Shown: one piece after another, positions 27,408 to 36,352 of the stretch
How the letters are laid out: each line of letters starts with the position of its first letter
How positions within the stretch are numbered: the first letter of the stretch is position 1
Assembly (NCBI GenBank): GCA_050330995.1
Contig: JBHJHI010000081.1
Span: 1-64,000, forward strand
Direction of reading: 5' to 3'
Origin: Thermohalobaculum sp050330995
GTDB taxonomy: Bacteria; Pseudomonadota; Alphaproteobacteria; Rhodobacterales; Rhodobacteraceae
Length of the DNA: 64,000 nt
Made by a program: the position numbers and the translations under genes
Notes under the pieces: generated by a model
What the model was told of the DNA's origin: nothing
Seen by the model: the letters and a program-made list of their open reading frames with translations, nothing else
The model's database searches: none

Positions 27408-28940
27408 TCACAATGGCAAATTATCGTGCTTCTTCCAAGGGTTCTCCAGCCTCTTCCCCCGGAGCGCCGCGAACGCCCGCGCCACGCGCCGGCGCGTACT
27501 GTGCGGCATGATCACCTCGTCGATGAAGCCCTTCTCGGCCGTCACGAACGGGTTGGCGAAGCGGTCCTCGTAGTCGCGCCGGCGCCCCTCCAGCTTCTCG
27601 GGGTCGCCCGCCTCCGAGCGGTACAGGATCTCCACCGCCCCCTTGGCACCCATCACCGCGATCTCGGCCGTGGGCCAGGCGTAGTTGATGTCGCCCCTCA
27701 GATGCTTGGACGACATGACGACGTACGCCCCGCCATAGGCCTTGCGCGTGATCACCGTGACCTTCGGCACCGTCGCCTCGCCGTAGGCATAGAGCAGCTT
27801 GGCGCCGTGCTTGATGACGCCGGCCAGCTCCTGCTGCGTGCCCGGCAGGAACCCCGGCACGTCCACGAAGGTCAGGATCGGAATACTGAAGGCGTCGCAG
27901 AACCGCACGAACCGCGCCGCCTTGCGCGCCGAATCGATGTCGAGCACTCCAGCTAGCACCATCGGCTGATTGGCGACCACCCCGACGGGACGGCCCTCCA
28001 GCCGGATGAAGCCAGTGATGATATTGCGCGCGAACTCGGCCTGGATCTCGAAGAAGTCGCCCTCGTCGGCGGTCTTCAGGATCAGTTCCTTCATGTCGTA
28101 GGGCGTGTTCGGGTTGGCCGGCACCAGGCTGTCGAGGCTCGGCTCGATTCGCGCGGGGTCGTCCTCGGTCGGCCGCTCGGGCAGCGGGCTCCGGTTCGAC
28201 AGCGGCAGGAAGTCGACCAGCCGGCGCACCTCCGCCAGCGCCTCGACGTCGTTCTCGAACGCGCCGTCGGCCACCGAGGACTTCTTGGTATGCGTCGCCG
28301 CGCCCCCCAGTTCCTCGGCTGTCACCTGCTCGCCCGTGACCGTCTTGACCACGTCCGGACCGGTCACGAACATGTAGGACGTGCCCTCCACCATGAAGAT
28401 GAAGTCGGTCATCGCCGGCGAATACACCGCGCCGCCGGCGCATGGCCCCATGATCACACTGATCTGCGGGATCACGCCCGAACCCAGAATATTGCGCATG
28501 AACACTTCGGCATAGCCGGCGAGCGAGGCCACCCCTTCCTGGATGCGCGCGCCGCCCGAATCGTTGAGACCGATCACCGGCGCCCCGTTCTGCACCGCCA
28601 TGTCCATGATCTTGGCGATCTTGAGCGCGTGCGTCTCGGACAGCGAGCCGCCGAACACGGTGAAGTCCTGGCTGAACACGTAGACCTGCCGGCCGTTGAT
28701 CGTGCCCCAGCCGGTCACCACCCCGTCGCCGTAATAGCGCGTCTGCTCCATGCCGAAGTCGGTGCAGCGGTGCGCGACGAACATGTCGTATTCTTCGAAC
28801 GAGCCCTCGTCGAGCAGGACCTCCAGCCGCTCGCGCGCCGTCAGCTTGCCGCGACCGTGCTGCGCGTCGATGCGTTTCTGGCCGCCGCCGCGCCGCGCCT
28901 CGTCGCGCCGCGCTTCGAGCTGCTCAAGAATCTCCTTCAC
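27408..28940 (-). CDS. pccB: Propionyl-CoA carboxylase beta subunit (carboxyltransferase)
   Basis: A 510-residue carboxyltransferase, the normal PccB length. It transfers the carboxyl group from biotin on PccA to propionyl-CoA, giving methylmalonyl-CoA. Recognisable parts include RIDAQHGRGKLTARER, QDFTVFGGSLSETHA, GLNDSGGARIQEGV (acyl-CoA oxyanion-hole region), MGPCAGGAVYSPA, the C-terminal FVDVPGFLPGTQQE, and the characteristic end RLENPWKKHDNLPL. The start is GTG 28940 with GGAGGA eight bases upstream; longer starts would add a basic, non-conserved leader. AT-rich foreign DNA begins directly after the stop codon. The divergent BLUF gene starts 153 bases upstream. Confidence 0.95.
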   Translation of the reverse strand: MKEILEQLEARRDEARRGGGQKRIDAQHGRGKLTARERLEVLLDEGSFEEYDMFVAHRCTDFGMEQTRYYGDGVVTGWGTINGRQVYVFSQDFTVFGGSLSETHALKIAKIMDMAVQNGAPVIGLNDSGGARIQEGVASLAGYAEVFMRNILGSGVIPQISVIMGPCAGGAVYSPAMTDFIFMVEGTSYMFVTGPDVVKTVTGEQVTAEELGGAATHTKKSSVADGAFENDVEALAEVRRLVDFLPLSNRSPLPERPTEDDPARIEPSLDSLVPANPNTPYDMKELILKTADEGDFFEIQAEFARNIITGFIRLEGRPVGVVANQPMVLAGVLDIDSARKAARFVRFCDAFSIPILTFVDVPGFLPGTQQELAGVIKHGAKLLYAYGEATVPKVTVITRKAYGGAYVVMSSKHLRGDINYAWPTAEIAVMGAKGAVEILYRSEAGDPEKLEGRRRDYEDRFANPFVTAEKGFIDEVIMPHSTRRRVARAFAALRGKRLENPWKKHDNLPL

Positions 28941-29093
28941 GGCGGGCGTCCTCCTGCCAATCCCTCGCGTCGTCCCGCTTAGGCGAGCCGTCGCCCTCGG
29001 GGAAGCCCTCCGCCACGCGGAACACCCGCCACGCTGCGCGATGGCGACACAAGAGCGCTTGGCTTCGTCGCCGCCTCCGGCATATTCGAAGTC

Positions 29094-29540
29094 ATGGAAC
29101 TCGTGAGCCTGATGTACGTGAGTCGCTCCCTCGTCGACCCGGAAGGGCCGGCCATGGACGCGATCGCCGCCTCGTCGCAGCGCAACAACGCGCAGCGCGG
29201 TCTGTCGGGGTTTCTGTACTACGACAACGAAGCCTTCGTGCAAGTCCTCGAAGGCCCGCGCGAGGCGACCGAACAAATCTACGACGTGATCGCCGAGGAC
29301 GCCCGCCACGACAGAGTCGCGCTGCTGATCAAGCAGCCGATCCCGCAGCGCGCCTTCGGCGGCTGGACCATGGGCCTCTACGACGGCGAGATCATGGGCG
29401 GCCTCCTGCAGCAACGTTTCGGCCCGGCGCTGTACGACCGGGCGCGCGAGATGGACGTGCCCGAGGTCATGCGCTTCCTGCGCGACCTCAGCGTCGGGCG
29501 CGACGACGTCTACAACCTGCCCTCGGTCGCCGCCTCCTGA
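29094..29540 (+). CDS. BLUF-domain blue-light photoreceptor
   Basis: A 148-residue single-domain BLUF protein that should bind FAD and sense blue light. The residues that run the photocycle fall at the expected numbers: Tyr8 (SLMYVS), Asn31/Asn32 (QRNNAQRG) and Gln50 (EAFVQVLEGP), with the later tryptophan region AFGGWTMGLYDG. The last 40 residues (GPALYDRAREMDVPEVMRFL onward) form an additional helical extension, longer than needed for the core. No output domain is fused, so signalling is likely by protein contact, as in short BLUF proteins. It is divergent from pccB, 153 bases apart, and is followed after 41 bases by pdeM on the same strand; shared expression is possible but not shown. Confidence 0.88.
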   Translation: MELVSLMYVSRSLVDPEGPAMDAIAASSQRNNAQRGLSGFLYYDNEAFVQVLEGPREATEQIYDVIAEDARHDRVALLIKQPIPQRAFGGWTMGLYDGEIMGGLLQQRFGPALYDRAREMDVPEVMRFLRDLSVGRDDVYNLPSVAAS

Positions 29541-29581
29541 CGCGGCTTGCCGGCCGCGCCCCGCCGCGCTAGCGAGATCCC

Positions 29582-30265
29582 ATGGGGGAGGCGAGGATCA
29601 CGCTGGCGGGTGCGACGCTCAAGGCACGGCCCTCGGGCGCGCTTCACTGGCCGTCCGAGCGGCTGCTCGCGGTCGGCGATCTGCACCTGGGCCGGGCCGT
29701 GGCGGTCGCTCGTCGCGGCGGCGCCTTTCTGCCGCCCTACGCCGATCTCGACACGCTGACCCGGCTCGCAGCCGAGGTCGACGCCCTCGACCCCGCGACG
29801 CTCCTGCTGCTCGGCGACAGCTTCGACGACGCGGCGAGCGCCGACACCGCCGCCGCGCGGCTCGCGGGCCGGATCGGGGCGCTGGCGGCCGGGCGCCGTC
29901 TCGTCTGGGTCGCGGGCAACCACGACCCGCGGCCCGTGGCGGGTCTGCCCGGCGACTGGCGCGCCGCGTTCACGGCCGGCTCCGTCACGTTCCGCCACAT
30001 CGCGGAAGACGCCCGGCCCGGCCCCGGCGCCGCCGAGGTCTCGGCGCACTACCACCCGAAAGCACGCCTTCTCTGCCGCGGCACGGCGATCGGGCGGCGC
30101 TGCTTCCTCGCCGACGAGGCGCGGCTGATCCTGCCCGCCTTCGGCACCTACACCGGCGGGCTCGACGCGCGCGACGCGGCCTTCGACGCGATCCTCGGGC
30201 CACGGGCGCGGGCGCTGATGCTGGGCCACCGCGTGGTCGCGGTGGCGCGCGCGCGGCTCGCATGA
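29582..30265 (+). CDS. pdeM: Ligase-associated DNA damage response endonuclease PdeM
   Basis: A 227-residue calcineurin-like metallophosphoesterase of the PdeM type. The metal motifs are in order: VGDLHLGR (Asp/His), LLGDSFDD (GDxxDD), VAGNHD (GNHD), a later VSAHYHPKA (H-x-H) and LILPAFGTYTGGLDA, the conserved C-terminal signature of this subgroup. In many bacteria PdeM is encoded with a DNA ligase and an Lhr-type helicase in a DNA-repair group; neither is here. It ends by ATGA overlap with the thioesterase gene, so these two are co-transcribed. The BLUF photoreceptor gene lies just upstream, which makes a light-damage link attractive but unproven. Confidence 0.85.
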   Translation: MGEARITLAGATLKARPSGALHWPSERLLAVGDLHLGRAVAVARRGGAFLPPYADLDTLTRLAAEVDALDPATLLLLGDSFDDAASADTAAARLAGRIGALAAGRRLVWVAGNHDPRPVAGLPGDWRAAFTAGSVTFRHIAEDARPGPGAAEVSAHYHPKARLLCRGTAIGRRCFLADEARLILPAFGTYTGGLDARDAAFDAILGPRARALMLGHRVVAVARARLA

Positions 30266-30714
30266 GCGCGCCGGCCGACCCCGCCTTCGCCGAGCGCGTC
30301 GCCGCGGGCTTCGCGGCGCAGCCCTTCATGGGCCTCCTCGGCGCGAGCCTCGCGCGGGTCGAGCCCGGCCTCGTCGAGATCGTGCTGCCGGTTCGCCCCG
30401 CGCTCGGCCAGCAGCACGGCTTCGTCCATGCCGGCGCGGCCTGGTCGATCGCCGACAGCGCCGCCGGCTTCGCCGCGCAGACGCTGATGCCGCCCGGCAC
30501 CGGGGTGCTGACGGTGGAGTTGAAGATCAACCTGCTGCGCCCGGCCACCGGGGTGCGGCTCACGGCCGTCGGCCGGGTCGAGCGCGCCGGGCGCCGGATC
30601 ACCGTCTGCCGCTCGGACGTGCTGGCCGAGGCAGAGGACGCCACCACGCGCCCGGTCGCGATCGCGCTCGGCACCTTCACGGCCGTGCCCGAGACGCCCG
30701 CGACCGCCGGCTGA
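30262..30714 (+). CDS. PaaI-family acyl-CoA thioesterase
   Basis: A 150-residue hot-dog-fold thioesterase. The signature GFVHAGAAWSIADSAAGFAA holds the general HGG-like active-site helix of PaaI proteins, and VELKINLLRPATG fits the central strand and the following RVERAGRRITV the last paired strands. Such enzymes hydrolyse CoA thioesters, often aromatic or short-chain; the substrate is not evident. Its start overlaps the PdeM stop by four bases, so it belongs to the same operon. No membrane or signal segment is present. Confidence 0.8.
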   Translation: MSAPADPAFAERVAAGFAAQPFMGLLGASLARVEPGLVEIVLPVRPALGQQHGFVHAGAAWSIADSAAGFAAQTLMPPGTGVLTVELKINLLRPATGVRLTAVGRVERAGRRITVCRSDVLAEAEDATTRPVAIALGTFTAVPETPATAG

Positions 30715-30911
30715 GCATCGCCCGCACCCGAGGCGCCGCCGCGATCGGTCGTGGGCCGGTCTCGCCCCGCGGCCGGTCGCGAGCTTCGCTTCGTCGACGA
30801 CTCGTGGTGGCGAGGGCTTCGAACCGAGCCACCGGACGCGATTGCCCGGCCTCGCGATCCGGACTACGAGGCCCGTGGTACGCGGCCTCGGGCCGGCTCT
30901 CGGATTGAACG

Positions 30912-31343
30912 ATGAACGACGACAGCGAGCGTCCACGCTACACGGGGCGCTGCCTCTGCGGCGCGGTGGGCTTCTCGATCGCAGGCGCCGTCGAGGCGCC
31001 GGTGGCCTGCCACTGCGCCGAGTGCGCGCGCCAGTCGGGCGGGGTCTGGATCGCGGCGACGGCGCCGGCCGAGCGGGTGAGCATCACCCGCGAGCGGCTC
31101 GGCTGGGTGCGGGTGAGCCCGAAGGCCTTCCGCGGCTTCTGCCGCGACTGCGGCGGCTTCCTGTTCTGGCAGCCGGTCGAGGGCGAGACGATCGACGTCG
31201 CCTTGGGCGCCTTCGACCGCCCGCACGACCTGACGCTCGCCGCCCACGTCCACGTCGCCGAGGCGCTGATGACGCTGCCCGACGACGGGCTGCCGCGCTA
31301 CGAGGGCGAGGGACCGGGGGACGAGCCCGCCGGCAGCGACTGA
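30912..31343 (+). CDS. GFA family (CENP-V/GFA) zinc protein
   Basis: A 143-residue protein of the glutathione-dependent formaldehyde-activating-like family. The zinc-binding cysteines are clear: GRCLCGAV (CxCxxxx), ACHCAECAR (CHCxxC), and FCRDCGGFLFW (CxxC). FGEKIDV-like strands follow in the second half. Most family members do not act on formaldehyde, so the name is historical; the function is unknown. It stands alone with a 197-base upstream gap and converges with the membrane-protein gene on the minus strand, overlapping its C-terminal codons by 46 bases. Confidence 0.8.
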   Translation: MNDDSERPRYTGRCLCGAVGFSIAGAVEAPVACHCAECARQSGGVWIAATAPAERVSITRERLGWVRVSPKAFRGFCRDCGGFLFWQPVEGETIDVALGAFDRPHDLTLAAHVHVAEALMTLPDDGLPRYEGEGPGDEPAGSD

Positions 31344-31690
31344 GGAGCCCGCGGCTCCGGCGAGCCGGCCGCGGGCCGTGCCGCCGCCAGGATGTCGCGC
31401 AGCGTCGAAGCCGCGATCTGAAAGCCGACCCCGAGCGCGATCAGCGCGAAGCCGAGGGCCACGTAGAGCCCGGTCGCGGCCCCTTCGGCGAGGAGCGGCA
31501 GCGCGGCGCCGATCAGCGTGACGATGCCGGCGCCGATGGCGACGAAAGCCGTGGTCACGACGAGGGTGGCCAGTCGCGCGGCGCCGGCGGTCTGCGGGCA
31601 GTCGGCGGCCATGCGGCCGATGAGGACGAGAACGGCGGCGACAGCGCCGAGCCCACCGGTCGCGAGGGTGAAGTAGACGGCATGGGTCAT
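31298..31690 (-). CDS. Membrane protein, last gene of the GbsR-linked group
   Basis: A 130-residue hydrophobic protein with three or four membrane segments (FTLATGGLGAVAAVLVLIG, LATLVVTTAFVAIGAGIV, and one or two between residues 65 and 95), then a Pro/Ser/Ala-rich tail. I recognise no family. ATG 31690 overlaps the stop of the gene at 31687 by four bases (ATGA), so translation is coupled. Its 3' end overlaps the GFA gene on the other strand by 46 bases. Its place in a run of four genes behind a GbsR-like regulator suggests an envelope function. Confidence 0.6.
   Translation of the reverse strand: MTHAVYFTLATGGLGAVAAVLVLIGRMAADCPQTAGAARLATLVVTTAFVAIGAGIVTLIGAALPLLAEGAATGLYVALGFALIALGVGFQIAASTLRDILAAARPAAGSPEPRAPQSLPAGSSPGPSPS
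31344..31358. terminator. Small hairpin at convergent gene ends
   Basis: GGAGCC at 31344-31349 pairs with GGCTCC at 31353-31358 around a 3-base loop, immediately after the GFA stop codon. It lies inside the C-terminal codons of the opposing gene, so it could act as a terminator only for the plus strand. There is no U-run. Confidence 0.3.
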
Positions 31691-32211
31691 GACATCGGGT
31701 TCCTTTCCACGAGCGGGTCGGGTCGTGACCCGACGAAGCTCCAATAAAGCAAAGCGAAGACGATCCCGAGCACCGGCCCGAACAGGAAGCCGAGGCCGGT
31801 GAGGAAGAGGGCTTGGTGGGCCGCCTCCGGCGTGGCCTTGTCGAACGCCAGGGCGAAGAGCGGCAGGGTCGGCAGGTTGGCCACGAGGCCGACGACGAGG
31901 AACCGACCCGGCACCGCACGGCCGTGCCGGTGCCAGCGCCCGAGGGCGTACCAAGCGAGCGGCAAGCCGAAGAGCGTATAGCTCGGCAGCCCGAGGACGA
32001 CGGCGCCGAGGGCGACGGCGACCACGAGAAACCCCGCCGGCCACAGGATAGGCACCACGAACCCGAGGAGCCCGCAGAGCAGCGCGACGAGGATCGAGCC
32101 CAGTACGACGGCGAGCGGCGTCGCGATCGCGGCACGTGCGAAGGCTCCCGGGCGCACACCGCCGGGCGGCACGACGACGCGCCGGCGCACCGCGCCTCGC
32201 GGCGATCGCAT
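31687..32211 (-). CDS. Hypothetical polytopic membrane protein
   Basis: A 174-residue protein with a basic N-terminus (MRSPRGAVRRRVVVPP) and four to five hydrophobic segments, including PLAVVLGSILVALLCGLLGF, VVAVALGAVVLGLPSYTLFG, FLVVGLVANLPTLPLFAL and TGLGFLFGPVLGIVFALLYW. I recognise no family. The ATG at 32211 has GGAGGG about ten bases upstream. Its last codons overlap the next gene by ATGA. It lies 50 bases downstream of the small TM protein gene at 32262 and is probably in the same transcript from the operator region. Confidence 0.6.
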   Translation of the reverse strand: MRSPRGAVRRRVVVPPGGVRPGAFARAAIATPLAVVLGSILVALLCGLLGFVVPILWPAGFLVVAVALGAVVLGLPSYTLFGLPLAWYALGRWHRHGRAVPGRFLVVGLVANLPTLPLFALAFDKATPEAAHQALFLTGLGFLFGPVLGIVFALLYWSFVGSRPDPLVERNPMS

Positions 32212-32261
32212 CTCGACGGACCCTCCGCCAGACCGGGGGGTCCTCCGGTCCGCGGGGACGC

Positions 32262-32483
32262 TCACCTCTCCGGTCCTCTCGCGCGGTCGTCCAGATCCAC
32301 TCCCGACGCCGCCGCGCCGCTCACCAGCACGAGCGCGAGACAACCCAGCACCACCAGCGCCGCGAAGGCGAGCGGCGCCAGGAGGCGGTGCCGCCATCCC
32401 GGATGCGTGGCCTCCGGCGCCTTGCGCCGTCCACCGTCGCGCAGCCAGAAGCCGCCGGCCATCTGTTCAGTTACTCTAGACAT
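32262..32483 (-). CDS. Small single-pass membrane protein under palindromic operator
   Basis: A 73-residue protein: a soluble basic N-terminus (MSRVTEQMAGGFWLRDGGRR), one hydrophobic helix at about residues 34-60 (PLAFAALVVLGCLALVLVSG), and a short acidic/basic tail. I recognise no family. The ATG at 32483 is supported by GGAGGA five bases upstream. This ribosome binding site and start codon lie inside the palindrome TTTCAG-N6-CTGAAA at 32483-32500, the same motif found upstream of the GbsR-like regulator at 33075. That placement suggests direct repression of this gene and of the two membrane-protein genes downstream. Confidence 0.65.
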   Translation of the reverse strand: MSRVTEQMAGGFWLRDGGRRKAPEATHPGWRHRLLAPLAFAALVVLGCLALVLVSGAAASGVDLDDRARGPER

Positions 32484-32500
32484 TTCAGTCCTCCCTGAAA
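32483..32500. promoter_or_regulatory. Palindromic operator TTTCAG-N6-CTGAAA (second copy)
   Basis: The 18-bp site has TTTCAG at 32483-32488 and CTGAAA at 32495-32500. The N6 spacer and both half-sites match the copy at 33075-33092 exactly in layout, though the spacer bases differ. It covers the start codon and ribosome binding site of the small membrane-protein gene at 32262-32483. I infer that it is a binding site for the GbsR/MarR-type regulator encoded just upstream. Confidence 0.6.
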
Positions 32501-32527
32501 GTTTCGGCCAAAATTTTTCGCGGCCCC

Positions 32528-33058
32528 TCAGTCCGGGCGCGGCAGGAAGCGCGACACCGCGCCGCCCGCCTTCAGGAGCGCCACCTGCGCGCCGCGCGGC
32601 AGGCGCGAGACCTCGCGATACCACGCGTCGAACAGGTGCATGGTCTGGAGCATGTCGGCGACGCGCTCGCGCACGTCCTCGGGCGTGCTTCCGTCCACCG
32701 CCGCCTCGTCGAGCACGTCTTCGAGCGCCTGCATGGTCGGCAGGAACTCGCGCTCGCGCCGGCCCTCGCCCACCGCCTTGACGAGGTCGAACAGGTCCGC
32801 GTGCGTGGTGAAGTGGTCGCGCCGGTCGCCGAGTTCGCGGCTGACCTTGACGAGCTTCCAGCCCTGAAGCTCGCGGATCGCGCCCGAGACGTTCGAGCGC
32901 GCGATCGACAGCGTCTCGGCGATCTCGTCGGCCGGCAGGGGCTTCGAGGCCAGGAACAGCAGCGCGTGGACCTGCGCGACCGAGCGGTTCACGCCCCAGC
33001 GCGTGCCCATCTCGCCCCAGTGCAGCACGAAGGCGCGCATGGCGGGGCTGAGGTTCAT
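32528..33058 (-). CDS. GbsR/MarR family transcriptional regulator
   Basis: A 176-residue GbsR-type winged-helix regulator. Features: the N-terminal LHWGEMGTRWGVNRSVAQVHA, typical of GbsR proteins, a helix-turn-helix with ADEIAETLSIARSNVSGAIREL, a wing with VSRELGDRRDHFTTH, and a long C-terminal dimerisation helix region. In other bacteria GbsR controls glycine betaine synthesis in response to choline, but no such genes are here, and family members vary widely in ligand. Two identical-layout palindromes flank the gene (33075-33092 just upstream of its start; 32483-32500 after its end), which predicts autoregulation and control of the four-gene membrane group downstream. Confidence 0.85.
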   Translation of the reverse strand: MNLSPAMRAFVLHWGEMGTRWGVNRSVAQVHALLFLASKPLPADEIAETLSIARSNVSGAIRELQGWKLVKVSRELGDRRDHFTTHADLFDLVKAVGEGRREREFLPTMQALEDVLDEAAVDGSTPEDVRERVADMLQTMHLFDAWYREVSRLPRGAQVALLKAGGAVSRFLPRPD

Positions 33059-33074
33059 GGATCGTCTCCTGCAA

Positions 33075-33092
33075 TTTCAGTTCTGACTGAAA
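33075..33092. promoter_or_regulatory. Palindromic operator TTTCAG-N6-CTGAAA (first copy)
   Basis: TTTCAG at 33075-33080 and CTGAAA at 33087-33092, spaced by six bases (TTCTGA), so the site is nearly fully symmetric. It sits 17 bases upstream of the regulator start at 33058, a position suited to blocking transcription or early elongation. The second copy with the same layout is at 32483-32500. Confidence 0.65.
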
Positions 33093-33223
33093 CTACAGGA
33101 TAGACCGCCGGCGTCAAGCGCGCCCGGGCGGGCCGGCCCGTCGGCCGGGCCGTCGCGACAGCCTCCGCGCGGGAGGGGGCGGCTCGGCCACGGACGCGGC
33201 CCGAGCCTCCGGGAAGCCCGCGT

Positions 33224-34126
33224 TCAGGCGGTCAGGCCCTCGGGCTCGGGCAGGCCGTTGGCGCGGCAGCAGGCGGTCAGCGTGTTGGCGAGCAGGCAGG
33301 CGATGGTCATGGGCCCGACGCCGCCGGGTACGGGGGTGATGGCGCCGGCCACCTCGGCGCAGCTGTCGAAGTCGCAGTCGCCGACGATGCGGGTCTTGCC
33401 CTCGCCCTTCTCGGGCGCGTCGATGCGGTTGATGCCGACGTCGATCACCGTGGCGCCGGGCTTGACGTAATCCGCCGTCACCATCTGCGTCCGCCCGACG
33501 GCGGCGACGAGGATGTCGGCGGTGCGGCACACGGCGGCGAGATCCTTGGTGCGGCTGTGCGCCACCGTCACGGTGCAGCTGTCGCGGAGCAGCAGGTTGA
33601 ACATCGGCTTGCCGACGATGTTCGAGCGGCCGAGCACCACCGCGTTCATGCCCGAGAGCGAGCCGTGGTGGTCGCGCAGGAGCATCAGGCAGCCGAGCGG
33701 CGTGCAGGGCACCATCGCCTTCTGCCCGGTGCCGAGAAGACCGACGTTCGAGATGTGGAAGCCGTCGACGTCCTTGGCCGGGTCGATCGCGCCTATCACC
33801 TTCTCGGCGTTCATGTGATCGGGCAGCGGCAGCTGCACCAGGATGCCGTGGACCTCGGGGTCCTTGTTGAGCTTGTCGACGAGATCCAGCAGCTCCGCTT
33901 CCGGCACGCTCGCGTCGAGCTTGTGCTCGATCGAGTTCATGCCGGCCTCGACCGTCTGCTTGTTCTTGTTGCGGACGTAGACCTGGCTCGCGGGGTTCTC
34001 GCCGACGAGCACCACGGCGAGGCCGGGCGTGATGCCGTGCTCGTCCTTCCGCCGCGCGACGTGGCGGCCGACGTCCTCGCGCACCCGCGCCGCGAAAGCC
34101 TTGCCGTCGATGATCGTGGCGGTCAT
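33224..34126 (-). CDS. folD: Bifunctional methylene-THF dehydrogenase/methenyl-THF cyclohydrolase
   Basis: A 300-residue FolD, the standard length. It oxidises 5,10-methylene-THF with NADP and hydrolyses the product to 10-formyl-THF, feeding purine and formyl-Met synthesis. Signatures are GLAVVLVGENPASQVYVRNK (with the catalytic lysine in the YVRNKNK region), ILVQLPLPDHMN, KDVDGFH, VPCTPLGC and the NADP-binding VVLGRSNIVGKP. The final PVPGGVGPMT is also canonical. The start ATG 34126 is the natural one. It is near purD (34874), so a purine-related cluster is possible, but the MOSC gene lies between. Confidence 0.97.
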   Translation of the reverse strand: MTATIIDGKAFAARVREDVGRHVARRKDEHGITPGLAVVLVGENPASQVYVRNKNKQTVEAGMNSIEHKLDASVPEAELLDLVDKLNKDPEVHGILVQLPLPDHMNAEKVIGAIDPAKDVDGFHISNVGLLGTGQKAMVPCTPLGCLMLLRDHHGSLSGMNAVVLGRSNIVGKPMFNLLLRDSCTVTVAHSRTKDLAAVCRTADILVAAVGRTQMVTADYVKPGATVIDVGINRIDAPEKGEGKTRIVGDCDFDSCAEVAGAITPVPGGVGPMTIACLLANTLTACCRANGLPEPEGLTA

Positions 34127-34213
34127 GGCCGCGCCTCCCTGCCGTTATCGTTGACGGCCGCAGATAGCGACGCGCCGTCGCAGGGTCCAGCGACGCTTCC
34201 GCAGGGCGGGGGC

Positions 34214-34813
34214 TCAGGCGATCTCCGGCGCCGGGGCGAGCGGCGCGTAGAGGCGTTGGGGCGGGACGTGAAGCCGGGCGCGCTCGCCCACGCGGAGACG
34301 CCCGGGCCTCTCGACCCAGCCGACGACGCCGCGCCGGCCCCTGGCCGCCTTGGCGAAGCCGCGGCCATGACCGGGACGCTCGGCCTCGATCACGTCGCCC
34401 GGAAAACGGCAGGGGCCGTTCTCGACGTCGACCGCCAGCACGGCGCCCCCCTCGAAGGCGAGGCGCGAGGCGGGCGGGAGCGTCGTCAGCGCGGGGATGC
34501 CCTCCATCACGAGGTTCGCGCCGAGCCAGGACGGGTCGAGCCGGTCGAGCCCGAGATCGGCCGCGATGCCGGCCAGCTCCTCGGCCGAGAGGATCGAGAC
34601 CTGACGGGTATTGCGGATCTCGGTGCCGCGCGCGGGGTGGAGCTTCAGCACCCGCGAGCAGGACGGCCGCGTCAGCCCACCGTGGCACTCGCCGTCGAGG
34701 CCGGCGAAGCGCGCCTCGACGGCATCGCGGGGCTCGGAGCGGAGCGTCACGGCGCGGTCGCGCACGACGCCGAGCCACGCGAGGCGGCCCGTGATCTCGG
34801 TCGGCTCCAGCAT
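34214..34813 (-). CDS. MOSC domain-containing protein
   Basis: A 199-residue protein matching the MOSC (MOCO sulfurase C-terminal) fold. Key pieces are DGECHGGLTRPSCSRV with the conserved cysteine, EIRNTRQVSILSAEEL, LGANLVMEGIPALTTLPP and ENGPCRFPGDVIEAER. MOSC domains bind or transfer sulfur or the molybdenum cofactor in molybdoenzyme maturation or N-hydroxylated compound reduction. As a stand-alone domain it has no fused partner. It ends 88 bases before folD and starts 61 bases after purD on the same strand; this may only be shared transcription. Confidence 0.85.
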   Translation of the reverse strand: MLEPTEITGRLAWLGVVRDRAVTLRSEPRDAVEARFAGLDGECHGGLTRPSCSRVLKLHPARGTEIRNTRQVSILSAEELAGIAADLGLDRLDPSWLGANLVMEGIPALTTLPPASRLAFEGGAVLAVDVENGPCRFPGDVIEAERPGHGRGFAKAARGRRGVVGWVERPGRLRVGERARLHVPPQRLYAPLAPAPEIA

Positions 34814-34873
34814 CGGTCCCTCCTGCGGCGCGTCCGTCCCGGCGAGGCTAGCGCATCGCGCGGGCCGGCGCGA

Positions 34874-36139
<1,266 letters not shown>

Positions 36140-36352
36140 GTCGCCTCCCTCGAAGCCTGCGGCCCCTCAAAGCGCGGGCGGCAGCGCGACGCAAGCCTTC
36201 GCCCGGTGGCGTCCGACCGGGCGAAGGCGCGGAGGTTCACGTCGGAGGGGCGCGCCGCCCCCTGGGCTAGGGCGCGATCGCGTATCGTCCCGGCCTCCGG
36301 ATACGGCACCGGCCGGTCCGTCGCGAGGACGGACGCGCGGCTCGCCGGCGCC

